A stretch of DNA of 64,000 nt, taken from assembly GCA_015075425.1 (NCBI GenBank), contig JABTUL010000001.1, forward strand, positions 806,001-870,000, in the 5' to 3' direction. Below the pieces are notes generated by a model. The model saw only the letters and a program-made list of their open reading frames with translations, made no database searches and had not been told where the DNA came from. Source of the stretch: Spirochaetales bacterium. Its GTDB lineage: Bacteria > Spirochaetota > Leptospiria > Leptospirales > Leptonemataceae. The position numbers were made by a program, and so were the translations under genes. Shown piece after piece: positions 7,984 to 16,512 of this stretch (positions within the stretch are counted from its first letter, which is position 1; every line of letters begins with the position of its first letter).

Positions 7984-10341
7984 ATGGACAATCAAAATCG
8001 AACAACTGCGGTGGGGCGGAGTATTCCTCATGATTCTGCACGCGGCCATGTAAGTGGCCAGTCTATATTTATTGATGATCTGCGTCCTTTTGCCGGTGAG
8101 TTGCACGTGGGCATTGTTGGCTCGCCAGTGTCTTGCGGGACACTGCTGGGGGTGGATGCCAGCGCCGCTCTTTCCCTGGAAGGAGTGGTGGGCGTGTACA
8201 CGGCCGCCGACATTCCCGGACACAACAGGATTGGCACCATTATTCAGGACGAGCCGGTACTTGCCGATGAGGAGCTGGCTTACATGGGTCAGCCGGTGGC
8301 CATTGTCGTCTGCACAGAGCGCCGGCACATACGCCGGGCCCGTCGGGCAGTTAAAATCGCCTGCACGGAATCCCGACCGGTCCTGACCATTGATGAGGCT
8401 CGCAAGGCGGGCGTCATTTTAGGCTGGAGACGCAAGATTGAACGCGGCAACCCGGAGGAGCAGTTGCGCCGGGCCCGACATCGGCTCAAGGGCAAGCTCA
8501 TTATTGGAGGGCAGGAGCAGTTCTACCTGGAATCCCAGGCGGCGCTGGCCGTTCCCGGAGAGCACGGGCAAATGACCGTATATTCTTCCACGCAACACAC
8601 CACAGAAGTCCAGAATGTTGTCGCGGAAGTGCTGGGGCTTAAATTCCATCAAGTCGTTTGTATTTGCAAACGTATGGGCGGAGCGTTTGGCGGCAAGGAA
8701 TCTCAGGCCGGAATCCCCGGGGCACTGGCGGCGCTTGCTGCTCAAAAGACCGGGCGGCCGGCGCGGTTGATTTATGATAAAGATACAGATATGCAAATAA
8801 CCGGGAAAAGACATGCCTATGAAGCTTTCTACGAAGCAGGCTTTTCCAGCGATGGCGTTATTGAAGGTATTATTTTTGATTTCTTTTCCAATGGCGGTGC
8901 CTACGCCGATCTTTCTACCTCTGTTCTTGAGCGTACCATGCTCCATGCAGATAATGCTTACTATTTGTCTGATGTTCGGATCAACGCAGAAATCTGTCGC
9001 ACCAATCTGCCACCTAACACCGCGTTTCGTGGGTTTGGTGGCCCGCAAGGGGTGGCCACAATCGAATGCGTTATGGAAGAAATAGCCCGAAACCTGGGTA
9101 TGGACGCTTTTGATGTACGGGAGCGCAATCTATACGGCAAAGAGAGTCGCAATGTCACGCCCTACGGGCAAATTGTCCGCGAACACTATCTGGCTGATGT
9201 TGTGGGAAAAGTGCGTCGCCAATCCGATTATGATCGCCGATCGCGAGAAATTATGGCAGAAGTGGATCCTTTGTATTTGCGGGGCATTTCTATGAGCCCG
9301 GTGAAGTTCGGTATCAGTTTCACTACACGATTTCTGAACCAGGCCAATGCTCTGGTCAATGTGTACACGGATGGAACGGTACAGGTTTCCACCGGAGCCA
9401 CGGAGATGGGGCAGGGTGTAAATACTAAACTGGCGCAGATTGTTGCCGATGAATTTGGCATTCCCTTTTCTGATGTGCTTGTCATGGCCACTTCAACGGA
9501 GAAGAACAGCAATACATCACCCACAGCTGCGTCAGCGGGAACGGATTTGAATGGCTTTGCCTGCAAGGATGCCTGCGATAAAATCAAAGCGCGATTGAAA
9601 GAATACGCGGCCAGGCATTTTGCTTCTGCCGTGAGGGGGCTCATTGCTGCGCCGGAGTATATTGTATTTTCCGGTGGTTTGATCTATGACGAACGTTCCC
9701 CGGCGGAAGCACTGAGTTTTGCCGCTATGGTGCGTCTGGCCTACAGAGACCGGATCAACTTAAGCGAGCGCGGTTTTTATGCCACCCCTGGTGTAGAATT
9801 CAATCGAGAGACGGGTCAGGGCAATCCTTTCCTTTACTATACCAACGGTGCTGCCGTTGCTGAGGTCTCCATTCATCGTCTGACCGGCGAACTGAAAGTG
9901 AATCGAGTTGATATTGTTATGGATCTGGGAGAAATGATCAACCCGGCGATTGACCTGGGGCAGGTTACCGGTGGTTTCATCCAGGGGATGGGCTGGGTTA
10001 CAGCCGAGGAACTTTATTACGGAACGGATGGGTCGCTCATCAGTCATTCCCCGACTACCTACAAAATTCCAAACATCCAGGATACGCCTGAAGTATTCAA
10101 TGTAGAATTTATTAAAAACAGTACAAATGAGCGTAATATCGTCCGCAGTAAAGCCGTGGGTGAGCCACCTCTCCTTCTGGGTGTGGCCGTCTGGTGCGCT
10201 GTAAAGAATGCCCTGGGCCGGGTTCTGGGCCGGGATGTAGACCTGAAGCTTCCCGCCACGGGTGAAGAGATCCTCTGCGCGCTTGGAGATCTTCCTGTTC
10301 TGGATACCGGGGGCCAGGAAGCCGTCCTGTCCCGGCGGTGA
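7984..10341 (+). CDS. xdhB: Xanthine dehydrogenase, molybdenum cofactor subunit
   Basis: The large subunit of the molybdenum hydroxylases holds the molybdopterin site that oxidises hypoxanthine and xanthine to urate. The 785-residue protein shows GGAFGGKE (about 232-239), FRGFGGPQG (about 348-356, with the substrate Arg), TEMGQGVNTK, and the catalytic Glu in VGEPP (about 725-729). The start at 7984 has a GAGGA ribosome-binding site; an ATG at 7939 would add 15 atypical residues. The stop overlaps the GTG of xdhC. The FAD/2Fe-2S subunit, normally adjacent, is absent here and must be encoded elsewhere. The divergent urate-degrading cluster nearby supports xanthine as substrate. Another purine or aldehyde substrate cannot be excluded. 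Confidence 0.88.
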   Translation: MDNQNRTTAVGRSIPHDSARGHVSGQSIFIDDLRPFAGELHVGIVGSPVSCGTLLGVDASAALSLEGVVGVYTAADIPGHNRIGTIIQDEPVLADEELAYMGQPVAIVVCTERRHIRRARRAVKIACTESRPVLTIDEARKAGVILGWRRKIERGNPEEQLRRARHRLKGKLIIGGQEQFYLESQAALAVPGEHGQMTVYSSTQHTTEVQNVVAEVLGLKFHQVVCICKRMGGAFGGKESQAGIPGALAALAAQKTGRPARLIYDKDTDMQITGKRHAYEAFYEAGFSSDGVIEGIIFDFFSNGGAYADLSTSVLERTMLHADNAYYLSDVRINAEICRTNLPPNTAFRGFGGPQGVATIECVMEEIARNLGMDAFDVRERNLYGKESRNVTPYGQIVREHYLADVVGKVRRQSDYDRRSREIMAEVDPLYLRGISMSPVKFGISFTTRFLNQANALVNVYTDGTVQVSTGATEMGQGVNTKLAQIVADEFGIPFSDVLVMATSTEKNSNTSPTAASAGTDLNGFACKDACDKIKARLKEYAARHFASAVRGLIAAPEYIVFSGGLIYDERSPAEALSFAAMVRLAYRDRINLSERGFYATPGVEFNRETGQGNPFLYYTNGAAVAEVSIHRLTGELKVNRVDIVMDLGEMINPAIDLGQVTGGFIQGMGWVTAEELYYGTDGSLISHSPTTYKIPNIQDTPEVFNVEFIKNSTNERNIVRSKAVGEPPLLLGVAVWCAVKNALGRVLGRDVDLKLPATGEEILCALGDLPVLDTGGQEAVLSRR

Positions 10342-11141
10342 AGGATTTCCTGACGGCACTGCACGGACATGAGGGTCCGGCTGTGGAAGCCATCGTGGTT
10401 GCCATTCACGGCAGTGTGCCGGTGACGGCCGGTGCGCGAATGCTCGTGGATGCCACGGGCCTTGTAGCCGGTACCGTCGGTGGCGGAAAACTCGAAGCAC
10501 GCGTGCTGCAGGAGGCCCGTGAAATGCTACAGGGTCGGGCTGCGGCCACCCGTTTCTTTTTCTGGCATTTGAATCGGGACATCGGTATGACCTGTGGCGG
10601 AAGCGTCAGTGTCTTTTTGCAGCTCTGGCACTGCGGCGGACCGGGAGTGCACATCTTTGGCGCCGGCCATGTGAGTCAGGCGCTGGTACGCGTTCTTGCC
10701 CCACTTTCTTTTACCGTACATGTCTACGACGAGCGCGAGGAATGGCTGGCCCGCCTTCCCGAAGGCATTCAACCCCATCAAACACAGGATTTAGCAGCAA
10801 GCGTTGCGGACATTCCCGATGGCAGTTACATCCTGTGCATGACTCGCGGACACGAAGCGGATCGGCCTGTGCTGGCCCGGGCTCTGAAAGAGAACCGCTT
10901 TGCTTTTGTAGGCGTGATTGGCAGCCGCGCCAAACGAGCTGTTCTGGAAAGAGAGCTCCAGGCTCTGGAAGGTGTACCTGGAGAGAAGGCTACGGAATTC
11001 ACCTGTCCTCTGGGTCTGCCTGTGGGGAGCGATCATCCGGCAGAGATTGCCATCAGCATAGCGGCACAGCTACTGCAGATTCGTGACCGGGGAAGTGCCC
11101 TGCGGGGTGAGCTTCGCAGTCAGTCGAGCGCTGCTCCCTGA
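10338..11141 (+). CDS. xdhC: XdhC-type molybdenum cofactor insertion factor
   Basis: XdhC binds and sulfurates the molybdenum cofactor and delivers it to xanthine dehydrogenase. The 267-residue protein has the N-terminal XdhC/CoxI domain (GTVGGGKLEA about 53-62, GMTCGGSVSVF about 85-95) and a C-terminal Rossmann domain starting VHIFGAGHVSQAL. The GTG start at 10338 overlaps the xdhB stop, so the two are translationally coupled. The 3' end overlaps the end of the convergent puuD gene by 22 bp, so the two transcripts are antisense there. Confidence 0.9.
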   Translation: MKDFLTALHGHEGPAVEAIVVAIHGSVPVTAGARMLVDATGLVAGTVGGGKLEARVLQEAREMLQGRAAATRFFFWHLNRDIGMTCGGSVSVFLQLWHCGGPGVHIFGAGHVSQALVRVLAPLSFTVHVYDEREEWLARLPEGIQPHQTQDLAASVADIPDGSYILCMTRGHEADRPVLARALKENRFAFVGVIGSRAKRAVLERELQALEGVPGEKATEFTCPLGLPVGSDHPAEIAISIAAQLLQIRDRGSALRGELRSQSSAAP

Positions 11142-12301
11142 TCAATCCAGCGACCCAGCAGTTCACGTTCTTCTTTTGTCATACCCGTCCTGTTGGCCAG
11201 CGGCATGGCCTGACTCTGAACGGCAAAAATCGCAATCTTCGCTGCCATTCGGGCTACATCTTCAGGACGATCATAGGCCGTGCCATTGGGCGCCGTTTTG
11301 TACGCTGGATCACGGGGCGTATGAGAGTGGCAGCTCAGGCAATGCTTCTGGATTAGCGGCTCAATTTGCAGTTTGTAGGACACCGGCGCGCCACCGGATT
11401 TCGACTCAGGCAGAGTCAGAAAAAAGAGAGCGGCAAAAATCAGGGCAACAAGGATCCACAGGTAGAAGCGGTCTTCTCCCCGGTGGCGCTGGATGAACCA
11501 GTGCCGGATCAGAGCGCCGGATAGAGCAATCCCTATGAAAATAATATAATTACATTCATTTTGGTATGTTACCGGAAAATGATTGCTGATCATGGCAAAA
11601 AGCACGGGCAGGGTAATATAGCTGTTGTGAAAGGACCGTTGCGCGGCCCGCCGACCCGGCTCCGGATCCGGCGAGCGATTTTCCTGAGCGGCCCGGACCA
11701 GCTCCCATTGTCCGGGAATGATCACAAAGAAAACATTGGCTACCATGATGGTGCCAAGCATGGAGGCCGTTATCATGAAGGCTCCACGACCGCTAAAGAT
11801 CTGGGTGGTGACCACTATGACCAGAGCGGTCAGGAGACTGAGGCCCGCGCCCGTGGCCAGATTGCTTTTTCCCAGAGGGGAGCGGCAGAGAAGATCATAA
11901 AAAAGCCAGCCTGCTGCTAAAATCACAAGGCTTGCTGTCACAGCCTGCCAGGGCAGAAGGTCAAAAACCTGGCGGTCGATCAGGTAGAGATCGGCTTTCC
12001 AGAAATACAGCAAAACCAGTAAAGAAAATCCTGTAATCCAGGTAGTGTAAGCCTCCCACTTAAACCAGTGCAGGCGTTCCGGTAATCTGGGCGGCGCCAC
12101 TTTGAATTTTTCTACATAGTAGAAGGCGCCGCCGTGGATCGCCCACAGGCTTCCTTCGACATCGCTTTTATTCTCTGGATGATCTTCTACATGGTTATTC
12201 AACCAGACAAAGTAAAAGGAAGCACCAATCCAGGCGATACCGGCTATCATGTGCAGCCAGCGGAGGGACAGGTTCAGCCATTCAAAAAGGTGTGCTTCCA
12301 T
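11120..12301 (-). CDS. puuD: Membrane-bound urate oxidase with cytochrome c domain
   Basis: PuuD oxidises urate to 5-hydroxyisourate and passes electrons to the respiratory chain, instead of making hydrogen peroxide as soluble uricases do. The 393-residue protein has about eight membrane helices (residues 10-300) with conserved His and Trp residues near the start (LRWLHMIAGIAWIG). The C-terminal cytochrome c domain carries the haem motif CLSCH at 321-325 and a likely distal Met in QAMPLANRTGM. The start overlaps the uraH stop by one base (TAATG). Its position directly behind uraH and uraD, which consume its product, makes the assignment firm. Confidence 0.92.
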   Translation of the reverse strand: MEAHLFEWLNLSLRWLHMIAGIAWIGASFYFVWLNNHVEDHPENKSDVEGSLWAIHGGAFYYVEKFKVAPPRLPERLHWFKWEAYTTWITGFSLLVLLYFWKADLYLIDRQVFDLLPWQAVTASLVILAAGWLFYDLLCRSPLGKSNLATGAGLSLLTALVIVVTTQIFSGRGAFMITASMLGTIMVANVFFVIIPGQWELVRAAQENRSPDPEPGRRAAQRSFHNSYITLPVLFAMISNHFPVTYQNECNYIIFIGIALSGALIRHWFIQRHRGEDRFYLWILVALIFAALFFLTLPESKSGGAPVSYKLQIEPLIQKHCLSCHSHTPRDPAYKTAPNGTAYDRPEDVARMAAKIAIFAVQSQAMPLANRTGMTKEERELLGRWIDQGAALD

Positions 12302-12639
12302 TAACTGCCTCTATAAGTAGAATAGCCAAAGGGAGAAAGGAGCAGGGGAATATGGTAATGCCCTTCACTACTTCTGGCCTGAAAAGAAATCTGTACCTCA
12401 GGATAGAAAGCATGCCCGGCTGTTTTTTCCAGATAACTTCCTGTGGCAAAGGTTAAACGGTAGACGCAGTTTTTGAGCGTTGTGCCCGGCGGTAGCAGAG
12501 ACTTGAGCCGGCCATCCGCATCGGTTTCTCCGTGCCCCAGGGCCTGCCAACTACCTTCCAGGATCTCAAGGACGATTCTCACTCCGGCTGCCGGCCTTCC
12601 GGTAGATAGATCCAGGATGTGGGTTGTAATTGCGCTCAT
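12301..12639 (-). CDS. uraH: 5-hydroxyisourate hydrolase (transthyretin-like)
   Basis: The enzyme hydrolyses 5-hydroxyisourate to OHCU in urate breakdown. The 112-residue protein has the family N-terminus with a catalytic His (THILDLSTGRPA) and the diagnostic C-terminal tetrapeptide YRGS. Its length is typical of bacterial members, and no signal peptide is present, so it acts in the cytoplasm. It overlaps uraD upstream by 4 bp and puuD downstream by one base, placing it in the middle of a tightly coupled urate operon. Confidence 0.95.
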   Translation of the reverse strand: MSAITTHILDLSTGRPAAGVRIVLEILEGSWQALGHGETDADGRLKSLLPPGTTLKNCVYRLTFATGSYLEKTAGHAFYPEVQISFQARSSEGHYHIPLLLSPFGYSTYRGS

Positions 12640-13259
12640 GTTCTTTCTGTGTTTAATTCAGCCTTCAGCTTGTCCAGTCTGATCTGAGTGATGTGAGCCT
12701 GCTCTGTTGCGGCATTCTGGATCTCCGTAGCCCGGTCATTGGGCAGTCGCTTTTTTAAAGCGACGAGCATTTCCGCAGCCGATTTTCCTGTGGCACAGAT
12801 AAGAAATACAAAGCCAAATTTCTGTATATATTCAGTATTGTAACGGGACAATTCCATGATGGTTTCCTCCGTTGCACTTTGCACACTGGATTGCTCACCG
12901 GCCGACCAACTGGCTGTCCTGCCAAATTTCTGGCGTAGCGCTTCGGGGTCACTGCCGATGCGCGGATGATGGCTGAAGGCTTCCAGATAATCCGATTCAG
13001 CAAGTCCGCTCCAGAGTGCCCGGGCCTTCTCACGCAACTGCGCCTCATCCGCAAAGGGAGAGTGAGCAAGCATGGAATCGACCCAGCGCGTGGAGCCACA
13101 ACAACGAAAAAGGTGCTCCCTGATCTGGTCCGCTGAAAGGCTGGCAAGAAGGAGAGCAAGGTCCGCGGGCACAATCGGAGCAAAGAAGGACGGATTTCCC
13201 CGGCAAGAAATTTTTCCGCGATACCGCAGGCGAGCGGGTATCTGCGCCTGGCGTGCCAC
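12636..13259 (-). CDS. uraD: OHCU decarboxylase
   Basis: The enzyme decarboxylates 2-oxo-4-hydroxy-4-carboxy-5-ureidoimidazoline to S-allantoin, the last step from urate. The catalytic His sits in HPRIGS (His98), and the helical fold includes the typical TEETIMELSRYN region. As drawn from the GTG at 13259, three bases after the allB stop, it has 207 residues, some 30 more than usual. The Arg-rich N-terminal extension has no family counterpart. No better start with a ribosome-binding site is obvious inside, so translation coupled to allB is assumed. It overlaps uraH by 4 bp. Confidence 0.9.
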   Translation of the reverse strand: MARQAQIPARLRYRGKISCRGNPSFFAPIVPADLALLLASLSADQIREHLFRCCGSTRWVDSMLAHSPFADEAQLREKARALWSGLAESDYLEAFSHHPRIGSDPEALRQKFGRTASWSAGEQSSVQSATEETIMELSRYNTEYIQKFGFVFLICATGKSAAEMLVALKKRLPNDRATEIQNAATEQAHITQIRLDKLKAELNTERT

Positions 13260-13262
13260 TCC

Positions 13263-14612
13263 TTAACGAAAAATCATCCGGCCGGCTTGCTTGTGGTGCA
13301 GGTCATCGGCATAGATCAGCTGACCGCGCAAATAGGTGGCCTTTGTCTTTCCATAGAGTACCTGGCCGGTGTACAGTGAAAGCGTATGTTTGTGGAAAGT
13401 ATTTTGCTCTGTAACGGTGAAACTTTCTTCCGGGTCCCAGGCCAGCAGATCAGCATCGTAACCGGGAGCAATGCGGCCTTTCCTGCCGGTCAGTTTCACA
13501 AAGTCTGCGGGCCTTTCTGAGAACCAGGAGACAACCGTCTCAAGCGGCAATCCACGAGCCCGCGCACCGGTCCAGGTTGCCGAGAGTGTGTACTGCAGCG
13601 AGCCAATCCCGCCCCAGGCGCGGAAGAAGTCGCCCTGAGAGAGTAATTTGCGATCGATGGAACAGGGGGAATGGTCTGATACCACCATGTCGATGAATCC
13701 CGAGGAGAGACCCCTCCAGAGTTCTTCCTGGTTTTTCTTTTCACGAATGGGGGGCGTGCATTTATACAGTGTATTTCCGTCGGGGATGCTTTCTGCGTTC
13801 AGGGTCAAATAGTGCGGGCAGGTTTCCACGGTAAGTCGGGCACCGGATTTGCGGGCCTTTTCGATGATATCCAGTGACGTTGCATCAGAAAGGTGGACCA
13901 CATGTACGGCCGCGCCAAAATCTCCACTGAGCCGGGCCATAAGTTCAATCGCGGCCCGCTCCAGAGCAGGTGGCCGACTATTAAGAAAGCTTAAGAATTT
14001 TCTGGGGTCTCCCGTTTGCGCGGGCAGAGGGGAGCGTTCGCTGATGAGTTCGCAGTGGGCCAGAAGGGGCACATTATTTCTGGCAATCAGTGGCAGCCCC
14101 TCCAGGAGATCACTCTGGCTTACGTGCGGGAACTCCTGAACTCCACTATCAATCAGAAAGCATTTAAAACCAAATACTCCCGCATCAACCAGAGGCCCGA
14201 TGTGTTTTGCATGTCCAGGAATCAGACCGCCGTAAAAGCCGCAGTCCACGTAGAGCTGGCCTTCTGCCGCAGCTTTTTTTTCTTCCAGAGCGGCAACCGT
14301 CACCGTAGAAGGAATGGAATTGAGGGGCATATCGATCAGGGTTGTGATGCCTCCAGCGGCCGCGGCTTTTGTCGCCGTAGCAAAGCCTTCCCACTCAGAC
14401 CGACCGGGCTCATTGATGTGCACATGGGTATCAATGAGCCCAGGCAGAACGGGTAGCGTTCCATAATCCTTACAGGCAGTCTCGCCGGGGAGTTGAAAGT
14501 CCAGCGGGGCCAGCCCTTTGATTCTGCCATCCGCAATGAGAATGCTGGCCGGTTCCAGTTTTTTGCCGGTAAAGACCGCCGCGCTTTTGATTACCAGGTC
14601 AAGACGACTCAT
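13263..14612 (-). CDS. allB: Allantoinase
   Basis: This dinuclear-metal amidohydrolase opens S-allantoin to allantoate. The 449-residue protein has the metal motif DTHVH (His63, His65), the carboxylated-lysine candidate Lys150 in GVFGFKCFL, further His ligands in LLAHCEL and VVHLSD, and the catalytic Asp in VSDHSPC. The ATG at 14612 overlaps the allE stop as TGATG and opens into the normal N-terminus; an ATG 28 codons upstream lies inside allE and is rejected. Dihydropyrimidinase is the main alternative, but the HHPRIG and YRGS neighbours and allE make allantoinase most likely. Confidence 0.93.
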   Translation of the reverse strand: MSRLDLVIKSAAVFTGKKLEPASILIADGRIKGLAPLDFQLPGETACKDYGTLPVLPGLIDTHVHINEPGRSEWEGFATATKAAAAGGITTLIDMPLNSIPSTVTVAALEEKKAAAEGQLYVDCGFYGGLIPGHAKHIGPLVDAGVFGFKCFLIDSGVQEFPHVSQSDLLEGLPLIARNNVPLLAHCELISERSPLPAQTGDPRKFLSFLNSRPPALERAAIELMARLSGDFGAAVHVVHLSDATSLDIIEKARKSGARLTVETCPHYLTLNAESIPDGNTLYKCTPPIREKKNQEELWRGLSSGFIDMVVSDHSPCSIDRKLLSQGDFFRAWGGIGSLQYTLSATWTGARARGLPLETVVSWFSERPADFVKLTGRKGRIAPGYDADLLAWDPEESFTVTEQNTFHKHTLSLYTGQVLYGKTKATYLRGQLIYADDLHHKQAGRMIFR

Positions 14613-15379
14613 CAATGTGTGCGTAGAGCCGGATCGCGATTCATATCTTTGTAGTAGATGTAGCGCGTGGGACCTTTGCCTGAGGCAACAAACCACTGAG
14701 GCAGGTAAGGAGCCATCCAGATGGTATCGCCTTTCTGTACCGGATACCAGTTGTCTCCCAGACGATACACACCCTGGCCTTCCAGTACATACAGACCATG
14801 CTCCATAACATGCACTTCCACCTGGGGCAGAGTGCCTCCCGGAGCAAACTGAAAGGTATTGAGGGCCATATCCCAGCCGCTTTCATCGGGCAGCAGGTGC
14901 TTTAAGATGGCATCGGGATCGCCCAGGAATGCTTCGCCAGGAACATCATTCATATTACCGACGATCTTGCGCAGTCCGTGCGTGCTGTGATCCAGCCCGA
15001 CAATCGGTTCAAAATGTTTTTCAAACAGGAGCAGGCGTGCCCTGCCACTGGATACGATGCGGTGATGGTGGCCCGGCGGGAAGTAGGCGTAGCCATCAAC
15101 AGTCAGATCATGCTGACCTTCTTCTGCTTCGATGCGGATGTGACCTTCAAGGACCAGTAGAAAACGTTCGATGTTACGCCCGGCCGCTGGCCCGTGCCCT
15201 CCCTGCGGGAGAAATTGTACCATATACTGGGTAAAACGGGCCCCCAGATGAGCAGAGATGAGTGTGATGACTTCTGCCTGGTGCCAGTCCGGGAAGGTAG
15301 CCATGACATGGCTTTCTGGTGCTATCAAAGCATGGTTGCGCTGGACGCTGCTGCGAGTGATTCCTGTGTGTATGGACAT
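14612..15379 (-). CDS. allE: (S)-ureidoglycine aminohydrolase, bicupin
   Basis: AllE releases ammonia from (S)-ureidoglycine to give (S)-ureidoglycolate. The 255-residue protein has two cupin halves. The first runs to about 125 (FPPGHHHRIVS) and the second has QVEVHVMEHGLYVLEGQGVY, with the His, Glu and later Gln ligands expected for a manganese site. The ATG at 15379 follows GAGGAT; a start at 15412 would run into the upstream gene. It couples to allB by TGATG. Its substrate comes from allantoate through AllC, whose gene is not in this window. Confidence 0.88.
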   Translation of the reverse strand: MSIHTGITRSSVQRNHALIAPESHVMATFPDWHQAEVITLISAHLGARFTQYMVQFLPQGGHGPAAGRNIERFLLVLEGHIRIEAEEGQHDLTVDGYAYFPPGHHHRIVSSGRARLLLFEKHFEPIVGLDHSTHGLRKIVGNMNDVPGEAFLGDPDAILKHLLPDESGWDMALNTFQFAPGGTLPQVEVHVMEHGLYVLEGQGVYRLGDNWYPVQKGDTIWMAPYLPQWFVASGKGPTRYIYYKDMNRDPALRTH

Positions 15380-15389
15380 CCTTCTATCC

Positions 15390-16466
15390 TCAGGGCAGTA
15401 AAAATTCGCCAATCATGGGCATGTGATCGGAGATGTGCTTTGCATCATCCGTGCGAACATAGTAGCTCTGTTTCTTGACCCGGGGCGAATAAAACATGTA
15501 GTCAATGGTGCGGTCCAGTCTTTTGATTTTGGGATTGTTGGGAAAGTGCGTGTAAAAAGCTGCCTGGCGGGGACCGTTGAGATCGGCAACGGTTGCCGTG
15601 GACGGGAATTTCGCGAACAGGGGTTCGATTTCTGTCCTGTCATTGTAGTAGTCCCACACGTCCTGATGCAATTGTTTGCGATCCCAGCCCGGTGGCAGAA
15701 GATTGAAGTCTCCGCCCATTACCCAGGGGTTTCCGGCAGTTTCCAGGGCTTCCGCCACGCGAATGGCAATGGCGACCTGTTCATCCATTACATTGGTTCC
15801 TTGAGAAAAAGCATCCATGTGCGTGTTGAGCGCTGCGAATTCTTTCCCTCCGTCGACCGGGTGGTAGGTTGTCAGGATGGCTCTGTGGAAGCCCAGTCTT
15901 TCACTCAGCAAATCTGCCGGAATGGGTGGCAGGGCCTGGCGCTCTGCCCGGGTCATGCGGTATTTGCTCAGCGTGCCCAGTTTCATACCAACGGATCCCA
16001 TAATTTTGGGGTGGGGCACAAAAGGCGCCTTCCAGTACAGACTGTCGGCGTAGCAGGGATACTCATCCGCCAGCCGATCGACGAGCAATTGGAGCTGATC
16101 CTGTCGATAAGTCTGCCGCGCATTTTCGTGCAATTCTTGCAAAAGGACGATGTCCGGCTTCTCATCTTTTATAACGCGTACAATTTCCCCGAGTGTTGCT
16201 TCAATATGTTCCCGGGAGGGAAAGATATCGGGGCCACTGCCATCAGACAGATCATAAAAAAATACATAATTTTTACTTGCCAGATACTGGACGTTCCAGT
16301 TGAGCACCTTGAGCTTCTGGCCCGCCTTCATAGCTGGCGCGTCTGCATGACAGACCACTTCTTCCTCTATGTGGTCCGGTGGGACATAGGATGAAAAATA
16401 CATCCAGGCAAATAGAACGACGATCAGGGCCACAAACCCGCCTGCAATTTTTCCCACCAGCTTCAT
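15390..16466 (-). CDS. Membrane-anchored endonuclease/exonuclease/phosphatase family protein
   Basis: The 358-residue protein begins with a hydrophobic anchor or signal (about 7-25). The rest shows the metal-dependent EEP fold: LKVLNWNVQ (Asn58), LLQELHE (Glu111), MGGDFNLLPPG near 250, and the terminal ISDHMPMIGEF with the catalytic His. Family members cleave phosphodiesters in DNA, RNA or phospholipids, or remove phosphates; the substrate cannot be read from the sequence. A strong AAGGAGGG ribosome-binding site lies 5 bp before the ATG. It sits 10 bp ahead of allE and 46 bp behind nadE, so it may belong to the purine gene train and supply nucleic-acid breakdown products. That role is inference. 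Confidence 0.78.
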   Translation of the reverse strand: MKLVGKIAGGFVALIVVLFAWMYFSSYVPPDHIEEEVVCHADAPAMKAGQKLKVLNWNVQYLASKNYVFFYDLSDGSGPDIFPSREHIEATLGEIVRVIKDEKPDIVLLQELHENARQTYRQDQLQLLVDRLADEYPCYADSLYWKAPFVPHPKIMGSVGMKLGTLSKYRMTRAERQALPPIPADLLSERLGFHRAILTTYHPVDGGKEFAALNTHMDAFSQGTNVMDEQVAIAIRVAEALETAGNPWVMGGDFNLLPPGWDRKQLHQDVWDYYNDRTEIEPLFAKFPSTATVADLNGPRQAAFYTHFPNNPKIKRLDRTIDYMFYSPRVKKQSYYVRTDDAKHISDHMPMIGEFLLP

Positions 16467-16512
16467 AATCCCTCCTTCAGGGCGCTCATCCTTTTTCCCG
16501 GGTGAGGTTCTG

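Noticed and set aside
15423-16394. Long rightward open frame of 323 codons
   Set aside because: It is fully antisense to the EEP nuclease gene, shows no recognisable motif and has no ribosome-binding site; the minus-strand gene has clear catalytic motifs.
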